56,509 nt of DNA from Bifidobacterium breve (GTDB lineage Bacteria > Actinomycetota > Thermoleophilia > Solirubrobacterales > Solirubrobacteraceae), in the NCBI GenBank assembly GCA_945878865.1, contig CAMCUD010000025.1, forward strand, positions 1-56,509, read 5' to 3'. Shown piece by piece: positions 6,872-15,007 of this stretch. The notes beneath the pieces were generated by a model. It made no database searches. It saw only the letters and a list, made by a program, of their open reading frames with translations, and was not told the origin of the DNA. Position numbers and translations under genes: made by a program. The stretch's first letter is position 1; each line of letters starts with the position of its first letter.

Positions 6872-8116
6872 GTGTCCGCCGGCCCCATCGCCTACCTCGT
6901 CGGCTTCTACCCGGCGGTCAGCCACACCTTCATCCATCGCGAGATCGACGCCCTGCGCGCTCGCGGGGTCGAGGTGCGGACGGTCTCCCTGCGCCGCACG
7001 CCGCCTGAGGAGCTGCTCACCGAGGCCGATCGGGCCGAGGCCGCCCGGACCTGGACCGTCCTGCCGCCGAGCCCGGGGGAGGTGGCGCGTTCGCACGTCC
7101 GTGCCCTGGGCCTCGATCCGCGCGGCTACCTCCGCACGCTGCGGCTCGCGCTGCGGACCGGCGCGGGCGGGATCCGCGCGACGTTGTGGCAGCTCTTCTA
7201 CTTCGTCGAGGCGGTGCTCATCCACGCCCGCCTCCGGCAGGAGGGCGTCACGCACGTCCACGCGCATTTCGCGAACTCCGCGAGCTGGATCGCCATGCTC
7301 GTCGCCGAGCTGGACGGGCCGGGAGGGATGGGCTGGAGCTTCACGATGCACGGCCCGACGGAGTTCGACGACGTCACGCGGTATGCGCTGGCCGAGAAGG
7401 TCCGCTCGGCGTCCTTCGTCGCGTGCATCGGGGACTACTGCCGCTCCCAGCTCATGAAGCTGACCGAGCCGGCCGTGTGGGATCGCCTGGTCGTCGTCCG
7501 CTGCGGGGTGGACACCGAGCGCTTCGTCCCCGCGCCGACCAACGGCGGCGTCCCGGTGGCCGGACCCCTGCGCGTCTTGTGCGTCGGACGCCTCGTTCCG
7601 GACAAGGGCCAGGGCGTGCTGCTCGACGCGATCGCCCGCCTGCGGGACCGCGGCGTCGACGTCGAGGCGACGTTCATCGGGGACGGGGAGGCGCGCGCCC
7701 AGCTCGAACGCCGCACCGAAACCCTCAGGCTCACGTCGAGCGTGAGGTTTCTCGGATCGGTCGGACAGGACCGCATCGTGGCGGCCTACCGCGCCGCGGA
7801 CGTCATGTGCCTTCCCAGCTTCGCCGAAGGTATCCCTGTGGTCCTGATGGAAGCCCTCGCATGCGGCATCCCCGTCGTGACGACGCACATCATGGGGATT
7901 CCGGAGCTCGTCCGCGACGGCGAGAACGGCCTACTCGTGCCCCCCGGCCGGGCGGACGCGCTCGCCGACGCCCTCGGCGCGCTCGCCGCCGACCGCGAAC
8001 GCCGCGTCGCGATGGGCCTGGCCGGGCGCACGCGGGTGGTCGAGGAGTTCCGCCTCGACCGCGCCGCCGCCGAGCTCGAGCAGCGTTTCTCCGAGCCGAG
8101 GGCGGCGCCGGCGTGA
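6872..8116 (+). CDS. GT4-family glycosyltransferase
   Basis: A 414-residue GT-B enzyme. The N-terminal half starts IAYLVGFYPAVSHTFIHREI, a form common in exopolysaccharide GT4 enzymes of the colanic-acid WcaL/AmsK type. Further motifs are HVHAHFANSA, SFTMHGPTEFDD and VRCGVDTERF. The C-terminal nucleotide-sugar domain has GRLVPDKGQ and the E-x7-E block SFAEGIPVVLMEALACGIPVV. GTG 6872 is preferred over GTG 6839 because of the TACGGT element 8 nt upstream. It is the first gene of a three-gene operon, with a GTGA overlap to the GT2 gene. Sugar donor and acceptor are unknown; a retaining transfer to a growing surface glycan is expected. Confidence 0.92.
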   Translation: MSAGPIAYLVGFYPAVSHTFIHREIDALRARGVEVRTVSLRRTPPEELLTEADRAEAARTWTVLPPSPGEVARSHVRALGLDPRGYLRTLRLALRTGAGGIRATLWQLFYFVEAVLIHARLRQEGVTHVHAHFANSASWIAMLVAELDGPGGMGWSFTMHGPTEFDDVTRYALAEKVRSASFVACIGDYCRSQLMKLTEPAVWDRLVVVRCGVDTERFVPAPTNGGVPVAGPLRVLCVGRLVPDKGQGVLLDAIARLRDRGVDVEATFIGDGEARAQLERRTETLRLTSSVRFLGSVGQDRIVAAYRAADVMCLPSFAEGIPVVLMEALACGIPVVTTHIMGIPELVRDGENGLLVPPGRADALADALGALAADRERRVAMGLAGRTRVVEEFRLDRAAAELEQRFSEPRAAPA

Positions 8117-9372
8117 GGCTGCGACGAGCCGGCCGCGCCGCCGGATGGGCCGTGGGCGGGCCGTTCGCCGCCGCGGCGGCCTACCACGTGGTGCTGCTCG
8201 CCGGAGCGGCGCGCCTGCTGCGCAACCCGGGGCCGCCGGCGTCCGGCGCGCCGCAGCTGCCCGTCACCGTCCTGATCCCGTCCCACGACGAGGAGCGCGT
8301 GATCGCGCGGACCCTCGCGGCGCTCGACGCCGCCGGGTTCCCGCGCGAGCTGCTCCGCGTCATCGTGATCGCCGACAACTGCACCGACGACACGGCCACG
8401 GTCGCGGCGGCCGCGGGCGCGACGGTGTGGGAACGGGCGAACCCCGACCTGCGGGGCAAGGGGCACGCGATCGCGTGGGCGATCGACCGCCTCCGCGCGG
8501 AGCCCCAGCAGTCCGGGATCGTGCTGCTGATCGACGCCGACTGCGCGGTGTCGCCCGAGCTGCTGCGCGAGGTCGAAGCGGCCATCCGCGGCGGCGCCAC
8601 GATCGTGCAGACCGCCCATGTCGTGGCGAATCCGGAGGCCTCCCACGTCGCCGCGCTGCGGTATGCGGGCTTCCGGCTGATGATGACCGTGCGCCCGGCG
8701 GGGCTGCAGGCGCTCGGGGGCTCGGCGGGGCTCTACGGCACGGGGATGGGCTTCCGCCGGGACGTCCTGCAGGCGGCCGGGTGGAAGGCTCTGTCGATCA
8801 CCGAGGATCTCGAGCAGCACCTCGATCTCGTCGCCGACGGGCACCGTGTGCGCTTCCTCGCGCGGGCGCAGGTCGCATCCGCGGCGCCGCTGACACACGA
8901 GGACGCCGAGTCGCAGCAGGTGCGGTGGGAGGGCGGCCGCGCGCGCCTGGCGACCAGGACCGTGCCACGCGTGGCGCTCATCGCGCTACGCCGCCGCGAT
9001 CCCGTGCTGCTGCTCGCGGCGCTCGATCTCACCGCCCCGCCCCAGTCGCTCCAGGCGGCCGCCGAGCTCGGGCTCGTGGGGGCCGGCGTCGCGCTCCGCT
9101 CGCGGGGGCTCGTGGCCCTCGGTCTCGCCTCGGCGGCCGGGCAGGCGGTCTACGTGATCGGCGGTCTGGCGGCCACGCGCGCGCCGGCGCCGGTCTGGGA
9201 GGCGCTCGCCGCCGCGCCCGGGCTGGTCGCCCGCAAGCTCGGAGTGTTCGGCCGCGTGGCGGCCGGGGGCACGCCCGATCAGTTCGTGCGCACCCACCGC
9301 GACGCCATGCCGACGCAGGTCGAGGTGCCGCCCGCAAGCCCGGTCGGCGGCGAGGCGTTGCGTTCCCCGTGA
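8113..9372 (+). CDS. GT2-family glycosyltransferase, membrane-associated
   Basis: A 419-residue protein. An N-terminal hydrophobic segment (about 11-35) precedes a GT-A catalytic domain. VTVLIPSHDEERVI (51-64) binds the nucleotide, DAD at 141-143 binds metal, ITEDLEQHL gives the acceptor-side ED motif and QQVRW matches the QxxRW motif of processive beta-glycosyltransferases (cellulose synthase/hyaluronan synthase-like). Two or more hydrophobic segments follow. The GTG start overlaps the previous stop by 4 nt and the stop overlaps the next GTG by 4 nt. It probably adds or polymerises sugar at the inner membrane face. The QxxRW motif suggests processivity but does not prove it. Confidence 0.9.
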   Translation: MRLRRAGRAAGWAVGGPFAAAAAYHVVLLAGAARLLRNPGPPASGAPQLPVTVLIPSHDEERVIARTLAALDAAGFPRELLRVIVIADNCTDDTATVAAAAGATVWERANPDLRGKGHAIAWAIDRLRAEPQQSGIVLLIDADCAVSPELLREVEAAIRGGATIVQTAHVVANPEASHVAALRYAGFRLMMTVRPAGLQALGGSAGLYGTGMGFRRDVLQAAGWKALSITEDLEQHLDLVADGHRVRFLARAQVASAAPLTHEDAESQQVRWEGGRARLATRTVPRVALIALRRRDPVLLLAALDLTAPPQSLQAAAELGLVGAGVALRSRGLVALGLASAAGQAVYVIGGLAATRAPAPVWEALAAAPGLVARKLGVFGRVAAGGTPDQFVRTHRDAMPTQVEVPPASPVGGEALRSP

Positions 9373-10223
9373 GCGTCTCCACCCCCACTCCTACCGAGGG
9401 CATTCCCGACGATCGCGGCGCCTTCGAGGACCTGACGATCCCGGGCCGGCCGCTCGTCGTCGCGTACGGCGGGATCGCCGGGCGCACGAGCGCGCCGATG
9501 TTCGAGTTCTTCCGGGTCACCGATGGGATCGCGGTCCACCGCCTCATGCTCCGCGACCACGACCGCTCGTGGTACCACCGAGGCGTCCGCGGGATCGGGG
9601 ATGACCTGCCCGCCGTGGAGTCCTACGTCGCGGACGTCATCGATCGCGCGCAGCCGTCGCGGATCGTCATGGTCGGCGCGTCGGCCGGGGGCTTCATGGC
9701 CATGCTCCTCGGCCACCGCCTCGGCGCCGACATCGTCCACGCCTTCGCCCCGCAGACCTTCATCTCGCCGGAGCTCCGGCGCTCTCACCGCGAGCCGCGG
9801 TGGGAACCCGAGACGCGCGACCTGGTGCGCTCCGGCCGCCTGGATCCCCGCTTCACGGATCTCGCGGAGATCCTGCGCACGCAGCCGCGGCGCATCGAGA
9901 CCGAGCATCACGTGTGGTACTGCACGACCGAGCAGCCGGATGCGGTGCACGCCGGCCACGTGGCGGGCGTGCCCGGCGTCAGGCTGCACGCGCTGCCGAT
10001 CGGCGGGCACGTCATCGTCAAGTGGATGCGCGACGCGGGGCACCTCACGCCCGTCGTGAACGCCTCGCTCGACGGCCGGCCGGTCCCCCGCCTGCCTGAG
10101 GAGGTCGAGCCCATCGTGCGGCAGCGGCCGTCACGCGTGTGGCTCGCCCGGCGGCGCTGGTGGCTGGCGAAGCAGGCGCTGCGCGATCTCCGCGGGCCGT
10201 CGGACGGCCCGCGGGTCGCCTGA
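9369..10223 (+). CDS. Alpha/beta-hydrolase fold protein in glycan operon
   Basis: A 284-residue protein with the nucleophile elbow GASAGG (S105 at residues 103-108) after the strand SRIVMV, and a candidate catalytic His in LPIGGHVIVKWM near residue 213. There is no signal peptide. A basic C-terminal end (RRRWWLAKQALRDLRG) could touch the membrane. Proteins of this type occur next to polysaccharide glycosyltransferases and are poorly characterised; deacylation, or a non-hydrolytic role in sensing acyl groups, is possible. The GTG overlaps the GT2 stop by 4 nt, so it belongs to the operon. It ends 13 bp from the convergent SGNH hydrolase gene. Confidence 0.7.
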   Translation: MSVSTPTPTEGIPDDRGAFEDLTIPGRPLVVAYGGIAGRTSAPMFEFFRVTDGIAVHRLMLRDHDRSWYHRGVRGIGDDLPAVESYVADVIDRAQPSRIVMVGASAGGFMAMLLGHRLGADIVHAFAPQTFISPELRRSHREPRWEPETRDLVRSGRLDPRFTDLAEILRTQPRRIETEHHVWYCTTEQPDAVHAGHVAGVPGVRLHALPIGGHVIVKWMRDAGHLTPVVNASLDGRPVPRLPEEVEPIVRQRPSRVWLARRRWWLAKQALRDLRGPSDGPRVA

Positions 10224-10236
10224 AGCCCGCCCCCGG

Positions 10237-12063
10237 CTACCCGGCCGCCCCCAGGTCGATGACCGTGAACTGGCCGAGTTCGAGTTCGCCGCCGGTCTTC
10301 TCGCCCACGGCCAGCTGGACGGAGGTCGTCGTGCTCAGCGACGGCGGAATCGTGAACGAGAACGGCGGGAGCACCGATCCGCTGGGCAAGTCGCGCCCCA
10401 GGCGCACCTCCCACAGCAACGTGCCGCTGGGGCGCGCGTACGCGCGGACGAACGCCGCGCCCCCGGCGGCCTGGACCTTCGTCCTGAGCCGCCCCGCGAC
10501 GTAGATCCTGGCGCCCGGCCCGGCGGCGACGCTGATGTTGGCCGAGCCCTCCGTGCCGGTGTGCGTGACCTTCATCAGCCGGCCGTCGGCGTGCGCGGTG
10601 TCGGTGGTCGTCGTCACCGCGAGGCCCGTGCCGGCGACGCCGTCGGGCCGGCCGTCGGCGTTCGCGTCGTCGAGGAACAGCGGGTTGGCGAACAGGGAGC
10701 CGGCGGGCAGCCCGGTGCCCTGCGCGTCGGTCAGCATCGCGTCGTCCTCCGGCAGGCGCGCGCGGAACGTCTTCGCCAGCTCGGCGCCCGCGATGTTCAC
10801 ACCCGGTTCGGCGAGGTGCAGCGCGTCGCGGTTCGTCCCCGGCAGGAACTTGCCGGTGGGGTCGGCCAGGACGGCGTTGAAGTCGGCGAGCGGGTAGCCG
10901 CTGGAGGCCGCGAAGCTGCGCAGCCACGTGTTGAACTCGGCGTTGGCGGCCTCCCGCCCGTCGTTGCGCGGAAGCGTGGTGCTCAGGATCGGCAGGACGC
11001 CGGCGGCGACCATCCGCGCGCACCCGGCGCGGTAGTCGTTCTTCGCCGAGGTGATGTAGCTGCCGCCGGCGGTCACGTTGTTCGTGCCCGCGATGACGAA
11101 GATCGCCCTGGGCCGCAGGGCGAGCGCGCGCGTGAGCTGGTCGCCGAAGATCGTGGCGGTGAAGGCGCCCGCCACTCCGAACGTGCCGCCGTACATGGAA
11201 CGCCCGCCGGCGAGCGCCGTCCCGAGCGACAGGACCGAGAACGTATCCACGTAGCCGGGCCATGCCGCGAGCGGCATGCCGGTGGTCGGGGCGTCCGGGA
11301 AGTACCCCTGCTGGCCGGTCGCCATGTTGCTGTCGCCGATGCCGATCACGAGGTTGCCGGTGCCCGGCGTGAGGTTGCGCTCGCACGCCCACCGGGTGTC
11401 GGCGCGGTCGAACGCAAAGTGGTCGAGGTCGGGGCCGCAGCGCTTCTCGTCGGCGCCGGCGCCGCCGAGGAGCGTGTCGTCGCCCGGACCACCGCGCAGC
11501 TGGTCACCGCCGCCGCCGCCGCTCAGGCGGTCGTCGCCGCTGCCGCCGGTGAGGGCGTTCGCGTTGTCGTCCCCGGTGAGGTCGTCGTTCCCCGAGCCGC
11601 CGACGGCCTGCTCGATCGAGATGTCCGCGCGATCGCGCTCGCCCGCCTCGCCGTCGTCTCCCGGTCCCGTCGTCGTGGGGGGAGCCAGCGTCACGGTTAC
11701 CGGCGCGGCGCGGTCCGCGTAGCTCACGAGGTCGATGCCGGCGCCGCCATCCATGCGGTCGGCGCCGAGCCCGCCGATGAGCTGGTCGTCCCCGGCACGC
11801 CCGTACAGCGCGTCGTCGCCGTTGCCGCCCACCAGGAGGTCGTTCCCGCCCAGCCCGTCGATCGTGTCACGCCCACCGAGCCCACAGATGACGTCGTCAC
11901 CGGCGGTGCCGACGAGGTTGTCAGCGGTACTCGTGCCCAGGATGGCGCCGGCCTGGCTGCAGGGATCGGTCGCGGCGCCTGCCCCCGCGGGCAGGAGCAC
12001 ACCGGTGAGAAGGATGGTGAGCAGGACCGGCACCGCGAGGGCGGCGCGGAGTGGGGTGGGCAC
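10237..12063 (-). CDS. Secreted SGNH hydrolase with RTX (haemolysin-type) calcium-binding repeats
   Basis: A 608-residue protein starting at GTG 12063, preceded by an AGGAGA ribosome binding site. Residues 1-31 are a signal peptide. Residues 43-115 and 153-206 carry Gly/Asp-rich nonapeptide RTX repeats (such as GGNGDDALY and GGPGDDTLL) that fold on calcium outside the cell. An SGNH/GDSL esterase domain follows: GDSN at 243-246 with nucleophile S245, GTNN at 326-329 and D413-x-x-H416. The C-terminal 130 residues look like a beta-sandwich. Substrate is unknown; sugar deacetylation on the surface glycan is plausible. The gene is preceded by a 248-bp spacer that it shares with the sigma factor gene and that holds a PHO-box-like pair. 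Confidence 0.85.
   Translation of the reverse strand: MPTPLRAALAVPVLLTILLTGVLLPAGAGAATDPCSQAGAILGTSTADNLVGTAGDDVICGLGGRDTIDGLGGNDLLVGGNGDDALYGRAGDDQLIGGLGADRMDGGAGIDLVSYADRAAPVTVTLAPPTTTGPGDDGEAGERDRADISIEQAVGGSGNDDLTGDDNANALTGGSGDDRLSGGGGGDQLRGGPGDDTLLGGAGADEKRCGPDLDHFAFDRADTRWACERNLTPGTGNLVIGIGDSNMATGQQGYFPDAPTTGMPLAAWPGYVDTFSVLSLGTALAGGRSMYGGTFGVAGAFTATIFGDQLTRALALRPRAIFVIAGTNNVTAGGSYITSAKNDYRAGCARMVAAGVLPILSTTLPRNDGREAANAEFNTWLRSFAASSGYPLADFNAVLADPTGKFLPGTNRDALHLAEPGVNIAGAELAKTFRARLPEDDAMLTDAQGTGLPAGSLFANPLFLDDANADGRPDGVAGTGLAVTTTTDTAHADGRLMKVTHTGTEGSANISVAAGPGARIYVAGRLRTKVQAAGGAAFVRAYARPSGTLLWEVRLGRDLPSGSVLPPFSFTIPPSLSTTTSVQLAVGEKTGGELELGQFTVIDLGAAG
11445..11940 (-). repeat. RTX nonapeptide repeat region in the SGNH hydrolase gene
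   Basis: Two blocks of 27-bp-type coding repeats specify GGxGxDxxx nonapeptides, separated by an acidic linker of about 40 residues. At DNA level the units are degenerate; this is a protein-level repeat. Confidence 0.75.
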
Positions 12064-12142
12064 GCAGATGTCTCCTGGGTCGTGGCAGGCGTCGTTGGGC
12101 AAACGAGCGCGACTCCCCTCAGCTTGCACCGGTGACACCTGC

Positions 12143-12164
12143 CTTCACCGAACGGTCACACCCG
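12143..12164 (+). promoter_or_regulatory. PHO-box-like direct repeat between RTX hydrolase and sigma factor genes
   Basis: CTTCACCGAAC (12143-12153) is followed directly by GGTCACACCCG (12154-12164), giving TCAC at an 11-nt period. A further weaker unit, GGTTACCCCTG at 12198-12208, is in the same 11-nt phase. The pair points toward the sigma factor gene 148 bp away and lies 79 bp upstream of the divergent hydrolase gene. Confidence 0.55.
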
Positions 12165-12311
12165 GCGAAAACCTGCTGTTTCCGGGCATTTTCGCGTGGT
12201 TACCCCTGCACCCAACGCGGACCCAACAGCAATGCCACAGCCACCAAACGGCTCGACCGTAGCTTGCCGCTCCGACGCCCCTCGCCGGACGACTTCACGA
12301 GACCAGAACCC

Positions 12312-12983
12312 ATGGATGCGGACACCACCCTGCCGACTCGCCGCCCCGCCCGCCGCGGGCGTTCGAACGAGCACGACGGGCCGAGCGCCGTCTTTCGCCG
12401 CGACACGCGACTGACCGGCGCGACCGACGCGCGGGCCGAGCGGATCCTCGTCGCCGCGGCGCAGGCCGGCGACCGCGAGGCGCATCGCGAGCTCTACCTC
12501 CTGTTCAAGGACAACGTCTACGGCTACGTGTGCAGCATCGTCCGGGACGAGCACGAGGCCGAGGACGTCACCCAGCAGGTCTTCGCCAAGGTGCTCGGCG
12601 CGATCGACGGCTATCGCCCGATGGGCCAGGTGCCGTTCTCGGGCTGGCTGCTGCGTATCGCGCGCAACATGGCGATCGATCATCTGCGCCAGCGCCGGCC
12701 GATGCCGGAAGAGGATCTCCCCGAGATCGGCGTCCTGCCGATCGACCGGATGCTCGAGAGCTTCACCCTGCGCGACGCGCTCGACGGCCTCCCCGAGGAC
12801 CAGCGGCGCGTGGTCGTCATGCGCCATCTCGTCGGCCTGAGCCCGCCCGAGATCGCCGACCAGCTCGGCCGGACCGAGAGCTCGGTGCACGCGCTGCACC
12901 ACCGCGGGCGCCAGCGCCTCCGTGACGAACTGGTCCGCACCGGCGCTGCGCCGGCGCGTCACCTCCGCGCGGCGGCGGTCTGA
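12312..12983 (+). CDS. ECF-like RNA polymerase sigma factor
   Basis: A 223-residue sigma-70 family protein. Region 2 covers about residues 55-130 (ELYLLFKDNVYGYVCSIV, then DEHEAEDVTQQVFAKVL, the core-binding and -10 melting part). Region 4 covers about 150-205, with PEDQRRVVVMRHLVGLSPPEI and a helix-turn-helix ending ESSVHALHHRGRQRLRDEL. Regions 1 and 3 are absent, so it is an ECF or group 4 type. The N-terminal 40 residues are basic and disordered. The ATG at 12312 is the only good start. No anti-sigma gene is adjacent. The sulfotransferase-cys operon starts 56 bp downstream and could be read through or be a target. A PHO-like box lies upstream. Confidence 0.92.
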   Translation: MDADTTLPTRRPARRGRSNEHDGPSAVFRRDTRLTGATDARAERILVAAAQAGDREAHRELYLLFKDNVYGYVCSIVRDEHEAEDVTQQVFAKVLGAIDGYRPMGQVPFSGWLLRIARNMAIDHLRQRRPMPEEDLPEIGVLPIDRMLESFTLRDALDGLPEDQRRVVVMRHLVGLSPPEIADQLGRTESSVHALHHRGRQRLRDELVRTGAAPARHLRAAAV

Positions 12984-13039
12984 AAGCTGGCCGCCCGCCG
13001 GATCGTTGCGTGTGAGATGACCGACGCCTACCGCCGTTC

Positions 13040-14071
13040 ATGACGACCCAAGAGGCATCGATCACCCGGCCGGTCACCCCGGCGGGCGACGGCGGCGCGG
13101 CGGCGATCCGTCCCATCTTCGTGCTGAGCGCGCCGCGGAGCGGATCCACGCTGGTGCAGCGGATGCTCGCCGCGCATCCGACGGTCGCGACCGCCGCCGA
13201 GCCCTGGCTGCTGCTGCCGCTCCTCGGCGGCCCGCGCACGGACCTGCCGGACGTCGCGAGCTGGCACCGCAACGCCGCCGTGGGCATCCGCGAGTTCGCC
13301 AAGGACTACCTGCCCGGCGGGATGACCGACTACGACCGCGCGATGCGCCGCGCCGCGCTGGACCTCTACGCGCGGGTCGCCGGGCCCGGGGCGACGCACT
13401 TCGTCGACAAGACGCCCGGGTACGCAATCATCGCCGACGACCTCGCGCGCGTCTTCCCCGATGCGGCGATCGTGTTCCTGTGGCGCAACCCGCTCGGGAT
13501 CCTCGCCTCGATCATCGACACGTTCGACGCGGGCGCGTTCCGTCCATACCACCAGGTGCTCCCCCTGTTCGACGGGCCCGCCCGCATGGTCGACACGCAG
13601 CTGCGCCTGGGTGACCGGGTCACGCCCGTCCGGTTCGAGGACGCGATCGCGCGCGACCCGGAGACGCTGCGCCGCCTCTCCGCGGCGACGGGTCTGCAGT
13701 ACACGCCCGAGACCGTGAACGGCTTCACGGAGGTGCACATCCCCGGGTACTACGGCGACCCGACCGGCGTGCACCGCTACCAGCGCCTGAGCACCGAGCC
13801 GACCGAGAAGTGGCGGCAGGTGCTCGGCAATCCCGTCCGGCGCGCGTGGGCGCGCCGGTACCTGCGGTGGCTCGGTCGCGAGCGGCTGCAGGTCATGGGC
13901 TACGACCTCGACGATCTGCTCACGCAGGCCGCCGAGCTTCCCTCATCCCCGACCGACATCGGACAGACCGCGGCGAAGGATGCCGTGGGCCTGACCGCCT
14001 CCATGCTGCGCGACACGGTGAAGGCGCGTGCCGCGTTCTCATCCACCTCAACCTGGCGACGCCTGCTCTGA
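13040..14071 (+). CDS. PAPS-dependent sulfotransferase
   Basis: A 343-residue protein with the 5'-phosphosulfate-binding loop APRSGSTLVQRML (31-43) and the 3'-phosphate-binding motif WRNPLGILASIIDTF. These are features of sulfotransferases that use PAPS to sulfate carbohydrates or lipids. A conserved C-terminal KWRQVLGNPVRR region matches bacterial members acting on glycolipid or polysaccharide. There is no signal peptide or membrane segment, so action is cytoplasmic on a precursor. It is first in an operon with cysD (1-nt gap) and cysNC, which make PAPS; this linkage strongly supports the function. The acceptor is unknown. One of two sulfotransferases in the window. Confidence 0.88.
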   Translation: MTTQEASITRPVTPAGDGGAAAIRPIFVLSAPRSGSTLVQRMLAAHPTVATAAEPWLLLPLLGGPRTDLPDVASWHRNAAVGIREFAKDYLPGGMTDYDRAMRRAALDLYARVAGPGATHFVDKTPGYAIIADDLARVFPDAAIVFLWRNPLGILASIIDTFDAGAFRPYHQVLPLFDGPARMVDTQLRLGDRVTPVRFEDAIARDPETLRRLSAATGLQYTPETVNGFTEVHIPGYYGDPTGVHRYQRLSTEPTEKWRQVLGNPVRRAWARRYLRWLGRERLQVMGYDLDDLLTQAAELPSSPTDIGQTAAKDAVGLTASMLRDTVKARAAFSSTSTWRRLL

Positions 14072-14072
14072 C

Positions 14073-15005
14073 ATGACCGTGAACCAGACGCTGACCTCCG
14101 ACGCCACCTCCTTGCGCAACCTGCGCGCGCTCGAGGCGGAGTCGATCCACATCATGCGGGAGGTGGCCGCGCAGTTCGAGCGGCCGGTGCTCCTGTTCAG
14201 CGGCGGCAAGGACTCGATTGTCCTCCTGCGGCTCGCGCTGAAGGCGTTCCGCCCCGGGCGCCTGCCGTTTCCGCTCATGCACGTCGACACCGGGCACAAC
14301 TTCCCGGAGGTCATCGAGTACCGCGACCGCCGGGTCGCCGAGCTCGACGAGCGTCTCATCGTCGCCAGCGTGCAGGCGTCGATCGACGAGGGCCGAGTGA
14401 CGGAGGACACGGGACCGCGCGCGTCGCGCAATCGCCTCCAGACGGTGACGCTGCTCGACAACCTCCGCGAGCACGGCTTCGACGCCGCGTTCGGGGGTGC
14501 GCGCCGCGACGAGGAGCGGGCCCGCGCGAAGGAGCGCATCTTCAGCTTCCGCGACGGCCTCGGGCAGTGGGACCCGCGCGCGCAGCGCCCCGAGGTCTGG
14601 AACCTGTACAACGGCGCGATCGGCCCGGGCGAGTCGGTCCGCGTCTTCCCGCTGAGCAACTGGACCGAGCTCGACGTCTGGCAGTACATCCGGGTCGAGA
14701 GCCTTGAGCTGCCGTCGATCTACTTCGCGCACGAGCGCGAGGTGTTCCGCCGCGACGGGATGATCTATGCGACCGCCCCGTTCATCGAGCACCTCCCCGG
14801 CGAGGAGCCGTTCCGCGCGACCGTCCGCTACCGCACCGTCGGCGACATGAGCTGTACGGGCGCCGTGGAGTCGACCGCCGCGACGCTGGAGAGCGTCGTC
14901 GAGGAGATCGCGGCCACCCGGATCACCGAGCGTGGCGAGACCCGCGCCGACGACCGCGTCGGCGAGGCGGCCATGGAAGACCGCAAGCGCGAGGGCTACT
15001 TCTAG
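14073..15005 (+). CDS. cysD: Sulfate adenylyltransferase subunit 2 (CysD)
   Basis: A 310-residue ATP-pyrophosphatase-type enzyme. SGGKDS at 43-48 is the PP-loop. The CysD blocks HVDTGHNFPEVIEYRD, AFGGARRDEERARAKER, FPLSNWTELDVWQYI and the CTGAVES end are all present. It joins sulfate and ATP to form adenosine 5'-phosphosulfate, driven by GTP hydrolysis in CysN. It starts 1 nt after the sulfotransferase stop and ends 2 nt before cysNC. No cysH or sulfite reductase gene is near, so the operon is built for PAPS supply to sulfation rather than cysteine synthesis, at least locally. Confidence 0.97.
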   Translation: MTVNQTLTSDATSLRNLRALEAESIHIMREVAAQFERPVLLFSGGKDSIVLLRLALKAFRPGRLPFPLMHVDTGHNFPEVIEYRDRRVAELDERLIVASVQASIDEGRVTEDTGPRASRNRLQTVTLLDNLREHGFDAAFGGARRDEERARAKERIFSFRDGLGQWDPRAQRPEVWNLYNGAIGPGESVRVFPLSNWTELDVWQYIRVESLELPSIYFAHEREVFRRDGMIYATAPFIEHLPGEEPFRATVRYRTVGDMSCTGAVESTAATLESVVEEIAATRITERGETRADDRVGEAAMEDRKREGYF

Positions 15006-15007
15006 AC

